Assembly (NCBI GenBank): GCA_902806575.1
Contig: CADCXD010000018.1
Location: 4,092,001 to 4,156,000, forward strand
Length of the DNA stretch: 64,000 bases
Source of the DNA: Jackrogersella multiformis
Taxonomy: Eukaryota; Ascomycota; Sordariomycetes; Xylariales; Hypoxylaceae
Direction: 5' to 3'
Of the stretch, positions 22,918-33,074 are shown one piece after another; position 1 is the first letter of the stretch, and each line of letters opens with the position of its first letter. Position numbers and translations under genes: made by a program. Under the pieces are notes generated by a model. It saw nothing but the letters and a program-made list of their open reading frames with translations, was not told the DNA's origin and ran no database searches.

Positions 22918-24387
22918 CTATGCTCTTCGGATAAACAAGACAGTGGCTATAGTGCCGACAACGGCGGCACCGGCCGCGGCGCTCTCTAGCGCTATCAGCG
23001 AGACGTCTCGCATTCGGATGGCGACCGTCCTTTCACTTAATAGGTCGACATATATGGCTTTCCAGTAGTCTGGATTCGAGAGGGCTTCCCGCCACAATGT
23101 CTGCCATGACATCTTTGGCGCTTCCTCTGCTGGTATACTATCATCGGTCGGTTCCGGCCTGAAATCTGTCCTAGCCTGCTCTCCTTCGACAACCTCGACC
23201 GCGACCGGAGCTCCGCCGGCGGCGGAGGTGGCAGTAGCAGTAGCTCGGCCCTCGACCCTCCTCTCCTCTCTCTCAATCTCATTCTCCTGCTTCCTGAAGG
23301 CGCGCTCCAGCCGCCGCTCCTCCTCCAGCGCTTCCCGCACCTTGGCCTCGAAGCCCTTGACCAGCCTCTGGCGGCGCCAGGGTTCGGCACCGAACTGCAG
23401 CACCAGGAACAGCAGGATATTGACGCCCATGAGGCCCCACGTGCCCCACGTGCTCATGCGGCGGATCTTGTCACTCCAGATCTGCTCCTCGTGGTACCGG
23501 CTGAGGATGCCGGCGCTGAGCTCTCGCCCCAGACGCTCCGCCTCGCGCTCCGCGTCCTCGAGCTCCGCGGCCCGCGTCCCGACCAGCGCCTCCAGCTCGT
23601 AGTCCTGCCGGTACAGCTTGGTGAACCGATCGAAGTCGCCCGGCGTCCACGTCTTCTGCCGCGCCAGCAGCGTCGTTATTTCCCGCTGCGTAGCCGACCG
23701 CGAGGACACCGCCGACTTGTAAGCGACGCGGGCCGCGTGCAGGGTTGACTGGGCGGAGGCTAGCGATGTTTCTATCCCGCTGATCTGCGACTTGAGTACT
23801 TCGATCCCCGAGTACCCCGTCAGGTCGTTGATGCGCTGGGACGCGGCGAAGAGGGTCGTCTGCGCCCTATCCATGAACGCGCTCAGCTGCCGGTTCAGGG
23901 TCGAGCGGCGGGAGTTTTGGGCGGAGGGGAGGTCGGGGTTTTCGTGGAACTCGGATTTTGGAGGGGGGGGTGGAGGAGGAGGTGGTGGTTGTTGGTATTG
24001 TGGAGTTGGCTCTGGTTCTGGTTGCTGTGGGTCTTGGGAGGAAGTGGAACTGGAGGAGGAGGGAGAGGAGAAGGGAGGGACGGGTGCAAAATCTGGTTCA
24101 CGTATCTCGGGAGCGGGATTTTTGCTGTCTTCGTCACCGCTACTGCTAACGCTACTTGAAGGTTTCGAAGGGTTGGAAGGGTTCGAATTAGAAGAAGAGG
24201 AGAACCGCAGTTGTTGCCGTCGGGTCAGGCTGAGGATGAAGCTATGCCGGCAGCAGCTCAAGCATACCGAACTAGAAGAATATGGCCGGCTAGAGACGAA
24301 CTTCCTTGTCGATTGGGGAGCCAATTGATCGAAAAGAAGCCGACAACTAGGCCCGAGTATGGGCTTCAGGGCCCGAGAAGTCGACAT
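22918..24387 (-). CDS. SHE9: SHE9/MDM33 mitochondrial inner-membrane protein
   Basis: Homologue of yeast She9 (Mdm33), an inner-membrane protein needed for normal mitochondrial shape and proposed to act in inner-membrane fission. Single exon, 489 aa. An N-terminal presequence rich in Arg and Ser (1-75) precedes a Ser/Pro/Gln-rich stretch with a long proline run. The conserved core starts at FMDRAQTTLFAASQRINDLT and runs through a coiled coil containing TWTPGDFDRFTKLYRQD. A first membrane segment is at about 316-340 (TWGLMGVNILLFLVLQFGAE). A charged coil and a C-terminal hydrophobic segment (461-486) end in RRA. It is tail-to-tail with PKC1. The proline-rich part is GC-skewed and opens long false frames on the other strand. 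Confidence 0.92.
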   Translation of the reverse strand: MSTSRALKPILGPSCRLLFDQLAPQSTRKFVSSRPYSSSSVCLSCCRHSFILSLTRRQQLRFSSSSNSNPSNPSKPSSSVSSSGDEDSKNPAPEIREPDFAPVPPFSSPSSSSSTSSQDPQQPEPEPTPQYQQPPPPPPPPPPKSEFHENPDLPSAQNSRRSTLNRQLSAFMDRAQTTLFAASQRINDLTGYSGIEVLKSQISGIETSLASAQSTLHAARVAYKSAVSSRSATQREITTLLARQKTWTPGDFDRFTKLYRQDYELEALVGTRAAELEDAEREAERLGRELSAGILSRYHEEQIWSDKIRRMSTWGTWGLMGVNILLFLVLQFGAEPWRRQRLVKGFEAKVREALEEERRLERAFRKQENEIEREERRVEGRATATATSAAGGAPVAVEVVEGEQARTDFRPEPTDDSIPAEEAPKMSWQTLWREALSNPDYWKAIYVDLLSERTVAIRMRDVSLIALESAAAGAAVVGTIATVLFIRRA

Positions 24388-25297
24388 CGAGGCGGGCTGG
24401 AGGGTGGGATGCCCTTTTCCTCTTGATGCGGCTGAAACTGAGTGAAATTCCTACCTGGGATATGGATAAGATTTTAGAAATGGATAGGACACGATAAGTA
24501 CCACTCTAGGTACTACGTAGGAGGATTGATTATGACGCTGCTTAGTCGGTCCGGAAGGAAGGGGTTAGGTAAGCATGGAAAATAGATGATGCCGAGGAAT
24601 AACCGGTCGCGCATATTTTTATCATGCATCATGGTATTACCGGTAATCCGTAGATAGGTATGTACCTAGGTACCTAGGTACAGGTACTCGTAGTACTTGC
24701 CAAGACCCCGTGGAGCGTGCTAATAAGCCTCAGTGGGGATTTCCTTTTTAGCAGAAAAGTGGATGGATCGCCGATCGTCAACAAATTTAGTGGCGGGCTG
24801 GCGGGCGGGAGGAGGGGCATAGGTTTTGGAAAGAGCCCCGCGGATCGGTCTTGATTTACGCATGTGTTCGGTATCGGGGTTGGTATTGGCGTGGACCCTA
24901 GATCTGAACCTTACATTTTGTGAAACCTCCAAGGGTGTAAATCTACCTACCTACCTAAGGTAGGCTGCTAGGTACCTTCTATCTCTTCCTCCTTTCTTTT
25001 TTCGCCCATCCCTCACTTATTTTGTCTCACCAGTATAATATATCTCCAAGTTTGCTAAACGCGAGATAACGCAAGCCAGTCTATAAAAGGCTGTGTGACG
25101 TCATTCCTTTTCCAAAAAGTCGAATCAAAGTCCCTCATAAGATAGAGGGGATATAATAAACTCATTCTATAGACGGGATACTCAATATTCCGAATTGCTG
25201 AGTTCCGGGGATTGCTCAGAAATCACTAGGAGCATTGCCATTGTTTATCAAATCTACCTAGTTAAACAAGTAAATATCACAAGAAACCAAAAAGGCA
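24388..25297. other. Divergent promoter region SHE9 / HAD phosphatase
   Basis: Shared upstream region of two divergent genes. CCTAGGTACC words lie at 24,660-24,690 and 24,940-24,975. A TGACGTCA palindrome (CRE/ATF type) is at 25,097-25,104. No gene seen. Confidence 0.5.
25097..25104. promoter_or_regulatory. TGACGTCA CRE-like palindrome
   Basis: Perfect 8-bp cAMP-response/ATF-type palindrome about 195 bp upstream of the HAD phosphatase ATG, in the divergent promoter region. It is a motif match only. Confidence 0.35.
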
Positions 25298-26303
25298 ATG
25301 GCTCAGCAAAATGGAACAAATGGCACAAACGGGACACTTCCCGCGCTGCGTACACAGCCCAAGGCCATATTCTTCACCGACTTCGACGGCACTATCACAC
25401 TCCAGGATAGCAACGACTTCATGACAGACAACCTAGGGTACGGCGTCAAGCTACGCAAGCAGGGGAACCATGACGTGCTGTTCGGTAAGCGTACGTTCCG
25501 CGACAGCTTCCAGGAGATGATGGACAGTGTCAAAACCCCCTACGACCAATGCATCACCACCTTGCTCAAGAACATCCAACTCGACCCAGCCTTCGCTGAG
25601 TTCTTCGCCTGGACCCGCCAGAACAATATTCCTGTCGTCGTGTTGAGCGGCGGCATGCAACCCATCATCCGTGCTCTACTCGCCCATCTCGTTGGCGAGG
25701 ATGCCGTTGAGCACATGCAGATCGTCAGCAATGATGTTCAATCCCTACCTGGCAAGAGTATCAACGAAGAGGGCGGCTGGAACATCAAGTTTCACGATGA
25801 TAGGTGAGTTGATCTAGGCCTCTCATTCCTATATCTATTTCCTATTTGTTTGTATTTGTTTATATTCCTCAATCGTGCCAATAATCCACAAAATGTATAG
25901 TAAGCAGGTAGTTCTAGTATATAACCTGATAGCTAATGCCGCCTTCTTCATTAAATATAGCGAGTTCGGACACGATAAGTCCCTCGAGATTAGGCCTTAT
26001 GCAGCTCTCCCGGAGCGACCCATCATGTTCTACGCTGGCGACGGCGTGTCGGACTTGTCCGCGGCGAAGGAGACTGACTTGCTCTTCGCTAAAGCCGATC
26101 GAGGTGAGAATCTCCTTTTCCATTTGTCGGTTGTTGAACGCTCGAATGGAAAACTCGCTAACTCATTAGATCTTGTCACGTACTGCGAGAACGAGAAGGT
26201 GCCATTTGTCACCTTCAACGACTTTTCTGACATCCATAAGGTCGTCGCCGACGTGGTTGAAGGCAAGATGAGTGTCAAGGATGCGGCAAAGGGGAGACTA
26301 TAA
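25298..26303 (+). CDS. HAD-superfamily phosphatase (MtnX/YNL010W-like)
   Basis: Small cytosolic haloacid-dehalogenase phosphatase resembling yeast YNL010W and the phosphoserine phosphatase-like/MtnX group. Three exons: 25298-25803, 25961-26103 and 26170-26303 (260 aa). HAD motif I is FFTDFDGTITL (D28 nucleophile, D30), motif II is in VVVLSGGM, and motif IV is YAGDGVSDLSAA. The first intron is unusually long here (157 nt, GTGAGT...AATATAG). The second (66 nt) joins KADR to DLVTYC. A short Asn/Gly/Thr repeat (NGTNGTNGT) opens the protein. The substrate is not decidable; polyol phosphates are reported for the yeast relative. Confidence 0.88.
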
Positions 26304-27203
26304 TAGACTCGGGTATATCTTAAAGGGAGGTTTTTCCCGCTCTCCTATAAACTCCGGCAAATGAGTACTTCATCTCAATCATCTAGGTAAGAAGACATAT
26401 ACCAAGCATGTTCTTGGCCTGCACAATAGATATATTCTATAGACGGATAGATAGACAGATAGACAGATAGACAGGACCGATTTCGTTTGAAATCGAGAAT
26501 GGGCTGGTCTCCGACAAGGACCTGGTATTTGCTAGTGTGCATTGTCTTATAGAGTTAGAACATTCATCACAATCCTTAAAATAAGAATTGATTGATATTG
26601 ATGTAGTATGCTGGAGCGTTAGCCACTCAATACGATATATCAAACTACTCTTATATTTCACCAAGTTTAACTTGTATTTTGATTGCATCACTTCTCTTAC
26701 CTTATTGTATCATCACCTAGGTCTCTAGGAATAACGAAATCACGGCTAAGAACCTTCTTCGTACCAAGCCCAAAGCTCCATGATCTCTACCTAGGTAGGT
26801 AGTTTAATATCGTCTTTTTTGTTCAATTTTTATTATTTTTTCATTGCTTGACTGTTATCACTCGAATTCCAATATACCCTGTTCCTTTTCAGACCGACTA
26901 ATTTCACCCTATCTGCCGTATATACCCAACGAGCAAAAGATTATTCTCACTTATTATGACTTACAACTATTTCCACCAATGAGTTTCCGTTAAATAGCTA
27001 CCTAGATACCTAAGTCGCTAGATAATCACCCGCTTCCCACTTGTGCCTGTGTACCCTTTTTGCTAAGATACCAGCTTAACCTTCTTACCGTACCCCTATG
27101 AAGCTAGGGTTCATAGGCCGCCAGCAACCCAAGGAAAAATATTTTCGTCATTGTTCCGTTGATTATCGGAAGTTAAGGCGATGAAACACATCCTTTGCCT
27201 TTA
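26304..27203. other. Convergent 3' region with GATA/GACA microsatellite
   Basis: Spacer between the HAD phosphatase (+) and an MFS gene (-). A tetranucleotide ATAG/ACAG repeat is at 26,439-26,475. The remainder is AT-rich; no gene seen. Confidence 0.5.
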
Positions 27204-28760
27204 TTACTCCGTCCTCTTCCTGATGTCAGGCTGCAAGAACCAACATACCATCATGGCCGCAAATAGCCCTATAGCAATGGGATGCAAAACAAATGTACCA
27301 GTAGCTGAGGCTAGGATACCAGTAGTGAACGGAGCAACAGCGCCACCTGAACTACCAAAGGCACTGATTATACCCATCCCACTAACCTGCTCGCGACGGG
27401 AGAGGTTCCGAGTGAACACGGCGGCGGCGCAGGGGTAAACGGGGCCAAGTAGTAAACCGACAATAGCCAGCGACACGGCCTCGCCAATTATGTTAGGGAC
27501 TAACCAGACCAGCAGCTGGAAGACAGCGGCACCGATAACGAGGATATAGACGAATAACTTCTCACCAATCTTGGAGCCGATGGGCGAGAGTGCAAACCGA
27601 CCAAGTGTGATACCCGCCCAGAAACCGGACGTCACGTACCCGACGGAAGAAGGGTTGCCGTTGCGCGTGGCGATCAAGAAGGAAACGACCCATCCGGAGA
27701 TAGACACCTCGGCTCCTTGATACGCAAAGATGAAAATGGCTCCTAGAAGGACGACTTTGGACTTGAAGGCAACGAGCATCATGGACATATCGCCACGGGA
27801 GCTAGTCTCGGCCAGTACGTTTGATTCGTCTCCTCCAAGCTCCTTCTCGTAATTCCAGAAGGACCAGGTTGAGAAGAAGGAATTGAAGACAGCGAGGCCG
27901 AGCGTTAGGAAGTAGTATCGGTTCCACGCGCCACCGGTAGACACGATAGACGTCGCCACGAGGGGTCCAATAGTGCCGCCGATGCCATAGCTGCCGTGCA
28001 TAGCTCCTAGCGTCGTCATATTGTTGCGTAGATTTGCACAGAACACGTTGCCGATGGCTAGCTGGATGGCGGAGCCGAAGCCAAGTAGGAAGTAGGCGAT
28101 TGCCACCAAGGGGAACGGCGCCGCGCAGATGAAAGGAATGTACCCGATGGACATGCAGACCTGAGAGAATGCGATAGCCTTGGCCCGCCCTAACCGCTGG
28201 CGGATCTGGTCGACGAAAGGTGCCGCCATAATGAATCCCAGGGCATTGCTAATAAAGATGAGAGATACTACGGCATATCCGATGTTGTAATCACTAAAAA
28301 AAGGTCCATCTCGATCAGTCTATGCCCAACCTTTATATGCACTCGCCGACGTGCAAGCGTCGGTGGGTTCCACTCACGTTTCCATATAAGGAATCAGAGC
28401 ACCGGGGGCGGAATCAGTCAATCCGCACAAGAAGTTCTGGAAACAGCACGCTGCCAATCGGTATTTGTTCATGGGCGGGTTGTTTAAACTCGGTAGGGCA
28501 TCGACGGCGTCCAGCGGCTCGCTTGGTGTTCCCGGGGCGGTCATCTCAAGGTCCCTCTCCTCTCCAAGAGTAGTAATAGTAGAGGAACTAATGTCATTGC
28601 GAGGGTATGAAAGAGACTCTAGCTCAAATGGATCTTGCTGAGGAACAGCTGGATAAGTCCTGGACACTACTCTCTGAGGAGCTGCTGGAAGAACACGTTG
28701 ATGCGAGATCGAATTGGACTCGACTTGGATGAGAGTTGAAAATAACGATGACTCCATCAT
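27204..28760 (-). CDS. MFS transporter (FHS/BSC6-like)
   Basis: Major facilitator resembling yeast Bsc6 and the FucP-type (FHS) branch. Exons on the minus strand are 28760-28378 and 28293-27204 (490 aa); the intron is GTGAGT...TTTTTTAG, 84 nt. The ATG at 28,760 is used because the frame upstream only reaches a GTG. About 105 Ser/Pro/Glu-rich cytosolic residues precede the helices. Recognisable segments are NKYRLAACCFQNFLCGLTD, ALGFIMAAPFVDQIRQRLGR, MHGSYGIGGTIGPLVATSI and GLLLGPVYPCAAAVFTRNL. The substrate is unknown; a sugar-like solute is only a family-level guess. Confidence 0.88.
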
Positions 28761-30735
28761 GAACACCTATCTCATTACCATTGGTAGCAAGAAAAAATGG
28801 GATAAGTTGAGTTATATATAGAAGATATGTAATATAAAAACTGAAGCTTGAAATGGGGAAAGAAAATTGGGGGGATTGACTGGTTATTACCAATTCTCCA
28901 ATGGTGGTGGTGTTAGTAGTGGTGTTGGTAATGATGTTGGTAATGGAGGAATCCCTCTACGACCCAAAAAAAAAAAAAAAAAATCGAGTTAAACGACACC
29001 GGGAACATCCTTAGGTAGGTACCTAGGTAGGCATCTCATAACATGACGCTCGATTGTACATTTCACGATCATATCGGTAGGGTCATTTTGCACACCCTAG
29101 AGGCGGGTAAGCAGCCAACGAAGCGGCATCTCCTCATCTGTGGTTCGGAAAAGTCTTGGGGAGGGTATCAAGGGTCTTATCTACCAATCATTCCAATTCC
29201 GGACAGCAAGAAAGAAGCAAGAAATAAGAAAGATATTTCACCTTGCCCCACTGCGATGACCGGAGACTGGATGACACCTAGGAAAGCTCTTGTACAGTCA
29301 AAGGTTTTAGGTGAGGAATCACCAAATACGGTAGCTCCGTCGGCTTATCATCGGCGGTGGATGATCATCGGTTGAGTCTCCACCTACCCCATGAACCCCC
29401 TGTTACCCCACGCTGTGAAATATTAAATCAGGGGGGGACGAGGGCTGTTCTCTAGGTACCTACCTAGGTACCTAAGTATTTCCAAGGTTATCCTGTCGGA
29501 CTGGACACAGAACGCGGAGCCTACCTTAGCTAGGTATCCATAATCTTGGCCTAAGAGCTCCAGGAGCTTGATGGCCATATTGTAGCTCTTATGTACGTGC
29601 TATTTCCCAAGTATATCGAACAGTTACGTCGTTGGCTGATACGGATCTTGAGAACGAGCTGGGCCGGTGCACAAAACTGCTCAGCCAACGCGTTGTTGCC
29701 GCAATCAACCGGATTTGAGCCATGCACCAGGCCGCAAAACTACCTGTCTCCAATTATCAAGGTCGGGTCGGAGCTTGCTAATCTGAAGATGCATCCGAAC
29801 CGTCTTCCGGTGAAGTCGGTACCTACTCACGGTTCCAGGTCAGGCCCCTTTTAAAAATATACCGCACTACAATAGGGCCTCACAAAGCTGCACAAAATCG
29901 ATCTATCGATACCAATAGCGCTAACAGAAATTAAACCTGAACACACTACATATTAATACATAGGTGGGATCTCATCTAGTGGATCAATTCGGTGTCGGGC
30001 GGGGACCTCTTACTCGGAGCTCCGATTGAAAATGCGGTATCGGATTCGGCAGTGCCGCTCAATAGTGAAATATAACTATGTTCATGTTTTTTTACTAAAG
30101 TCAGCAAAGGACTTGAGTTCGGGGGTAGACGTGGCGGCATGCCGGCTCGGCTGAAACCTACCCGACTCACGAAATGCGGCCATAAGGTACTAAAATAAGG
30201 GGTATCAAGGCTTCTGTTGTCTTCCATACCTAGTTGTGATTGAGTGGGTGAGCTCTTGCTAGTTCTAGGTAGAATACAATCTAGGCGACATTTTTACCTC
30301 GGACGATGAGAGACAATATTCTAATACAAGAGAGCCTAAAAGCAGCCTATCTAATTAACTCATTATTATAGCTGAAATGCTTGCCCTTAGAGTACAGGAG
30401 TCCGAATCGGAATCGGAGACCATGAGTGTCATTTTCACCCGCTTGATCATAATATGCCGAGCAAAGAGGATATAGCCATACGATCGTAATAGATAGGTAC
30501 CGAGATGGACTTCTAAAATTAAAGGAAGGTCTAGCAACTCATACCTACCTAGGTAACCTTAGACATATACAGACGGATTGTCAGCGACTTGATGATACCT
30601 ATTAGGCATCATTGCAACTTCATGGTCGGATTCATGGTCGCACTTTTTCACACAACAAAGGAAATCAATAACGGCAACTTTCGGGAAACACATATCTTTG
30701 TTATCAGCGATTCATGCTTCCATCCCATGTTTTAT
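28761..30735. other. Gene-poor 2-kb region
   Basis: No gene supported. It contains the MFS promoter, a GTTGGTAATG-type minirepeat at about 28,905-28,945, an A18 tract at 28,966-28,983 and CCTAGG/GGTACC palindromes at 29,010-29,035 and 29,455-29,475. Open frames at 29,043-29,375, 29,591-29,854 and 29,976-30,227 lack family resemblance. Confidence 0.5.
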
Positions 30736-31059
30736 CTAGCCTCTGACATCTTCCCAGATAACATCAAAGACGACCGTATCATCCGGGTTACTGTTTTCCA
30801 TGGCCACTATGATCTTATCCACGAGAATGAAAAACATAGCGCTGGACAGAAAAGGGGTCGCCACAAGGTATATCAGGGCCTTTCCGATAGCCTTAGCGAT
30901 CTTCTTGCATACTCTTGCAAATCTCCTGACTCGGCAGCGGGCCTTGCCGGCGAAGTTGTCGATCTCCATCTCGAAGGTTCCTGCGCGTGCCAGCTCTGGA
31001 AGTGAGCTGATGGATACGCGGCGAATTCGTTTATGGCTGCTGGTGGATTCGGACACCAT
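30736..31059 (-). CDS. Possible small membrane protein, unknown
   Basis: Single open frame of 107 aa with a good fungal start context (CGTCATGG). It has a polar N-terminus (1-40), a basic amphipathic stretch around 42-60 (KARCRVRRFARVCKKIAKA), one hydrophobic segment at about 64-88 that may span the membrane, and an acidic C-terminal tail. I recognise no family. The frame could still be chance, since an overlapping frame of 138 aa exists on the other strand (30,589-31,005). The charge layout makes the minus strand the better candidate. Confidence 0.35.
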   Translation of the reverse strand: MVSESTSSHKRIRRVSISSLPELARAGTFEMEIDNFAGKARCRVRRFARVCKKIAKAIGKALIYLVATPFLSSAMFFILVDKIIVAMENSNPDDTVVFDVIWEDVRG

Positions 31060-31990
31060 GACGAGAGAGCGATGTTTTGGAAATGCAAGATGTAGGTATT
31101 TTCTATCCGGATTGAAAGTTTCAAGCCGGGGTATGGAGGCTTACGTACTTACGGACCGGGACAAGATCGAGGTTGTCCACAGCTCGATATATTATCCTAA
31201 TGCCGCGTACCGGAGAAAGGCTTACGATGTTACTTACAATAAATACAGACGAGCCATTCTTTCAATATTTAGTCCGTAAAAGACTGGCTGAAAGTCTATG
31301 ATGAAGGACTGTGATTGTAGTAAATTTTATTGGACTAACCTTCAAGGCCACGAAGAGGAATTACTAGAATAATCAGTTCGTTGCCATAGCTACGATTTAA
31401 CACCAGGAGAGTTCGGGGATCAATAAAAGAGTATAAGCCAGTGCAGAGACCCTCAGCCTTGCACTATGCTGGTAGCAAAAAGAGGCTCACTAGTATCAGT
31501 AAGTACCTAGGTAGTGGAACACTATTAACGCCTAGCCCCTTTCTAGATCTTGGGGGGTATATCAGCTTTATCAAACTTCATCTGATTCGAGAGCAGTATC
31601 TTTCGGCAGCTTAGGAATTGAATCCTATCAAACAAATACAATAGAGGCGAGTTGGGATGCATATTCATGCAGGAGAGTTATTGAGCCTTTCGAATTCTAA
31701 GTCTTGAAACTTAGATCCAGCCAAAACCCTACTCTAGTAGTGACAGAATGCCACACGATCATTCTCTGGCGCCGAACTTCAAAACTCTACTCCGGTGGCG
31801 GCTCGCGCGCAACAATGTGGAGGATCCAGTTGCCTAGCTAGCTCTGATGAGCCCAAAGCTACTCTAACGTCGCCAGTGGAATTGTCTTACCAGATGCAAT
31901 CCATCATCGCGTTCACCGAACGAATACCCCTCGGCATAAATGCGTTAGCATACGCCTCTGCCGTAATCTCCTTGCAAGGTCGTTCCCTAT
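31060..31990. other. Gene-free spacer
   Basis: Nothing coding recognised. One CCTAGGTAG word lies near 31,506. Confidence 0.45.
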
Positions 31991-32615
31991 TTAATATCCG
32001 GCCTCCCACAGCTCTTTCCTATAGGCCTCCGTGAGCCTATCATCAAGGCCGTACAGCCCCTGCCAGCCGGCGAAGCCCTCATCCAGCACATAGACTTGCT
32101 GCTGCTTGCCGGCCTTATTTTCGCCCTCGGCCACATTCTCTGTAGCCCTCTTTCTAGCGGCGCCGGTGGTGGCATCCTTTTCTCTAAGGTATTTAAGGGC
32201 GGCGCTGGGCCCGCGCTATTGGTACAGTTAGTGTACATCACATTGCCTTGGGCATTAGTCGTATGACTATGTATTAAAATTACCTGCTGGCTCAAGGCAC
32301 AGTGGAAGACGATAATATCTTTGTCGGCGACCTTACGTAGCAGCGTGGGCATTGTGGCATCGAGGCTGCTGCTTGGGAAGTGCAGTGATGACTTGATATG
32401 CCCACCAATGTGGTCTGGCACACCCGTGGGAGTTTGAGTCAGTAAAAGGGAGACGACGGGATGGATCGGGGCAGGTAATATATTTTACCATCGTCTCGCA
32501 CGTCTACGATGGCTATCGTTGAGTCGGAAGACGGCTGGTGCGCGCTGGCGAGCAGCATCTCTGCCAGCTTGGACGCCGTAATGCGCTGCAGATTGGATAT
32601 GGTCAACATGGTCAT
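31991..32615 (-). CDS. Cdc25-like rhodanese-fold phosphatase (Ibp1/arsenate reductase type)
   Basis: Small single-domain protein-tyrosine phosphatase or arsenate reductase of the Ibp1/Arr2 type. Exons on the minus strand are 32615-32489, 32414-32284 and 32215-31991 (160 aa), with introns of 74 and 68 nt. The first junction makes VDVRDDDHIGGHI. The second splits the active-site loop exactly between Q86 and R87, giving HCALSQQRGPSAA: the HCX5R signature with nucleophile C81 and R87. An Ala/Lys/Glu-rich insert of about 28 residues follows, then VYVLDEGFAGWQGLY, the usual end of the rhodanese fold. It could act on phosphotyrosine or arsenate; the sequence does not decide. Confidence 0.88.
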
Positions 32616-33074
32616 TTTGGACGAAATATGAGGGGTATCTGAGTACAGCAGATTTATTTGATTTCAATTGGGAAGAATAGAGTGAGGGGAATCCAAGTGC
32701 GAGTGCCAATTCGGAGGGATATAAGTTGACGTGTACGTTGACGTGTAAGTTAACGCGTAAATTAAAGTTGAAGTTGAGGTTCGAATGAATCTTTAAATTA
32801 TAAGCACCCCGCGATGGATGGATACGTGCTTATCTAGATACCTACCTACGGTAGATAATATCAGATCATGCATAATCTCCACACAGAGCAAATATATATG
32901 CACTTAAAAGAATCAATAAGCACCAACTTCCAAGGTTCTTGGATAGGGGCTCCTTTCACCTACATATTTATCAAGAGCCTAGAACAGGGGCTGTGGTATG
33001 ATATTCATTACAGGATTTTATTAAAAATACTCGTGTCTCGGGATATATGTATGCGCCGTTATTAGGGACATGCC
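32616..33074. other. Spacer, no gene
   Basis: Upstream region of the Cdc25-like gene and 3' side of the next gene. A TTGACGTGTA-type minirepeat (three imperfect copies) lies at about 32,727-32,760. No gene seen. Confidence 0.45.

Noticed and set aside
23792..24328. Plus-strand open frame of 178 aa opposite SHE9
   Set aside because: It is the Gly/Trp-rich shadow of the Pro/Ser-rich SHE9 N-terminus; the minus strand has full family similarity.
28761..28766. Upstream extension of the MFS gene to 28,766
   Set aside because: That codon is GTG; the ATG at 28,760 is preferred.
30589..31005. Plus-strand frame of 138 aa
   Set aside because: Overlaps the better minus-strand candidate; composition is mixed and no domain is seen.
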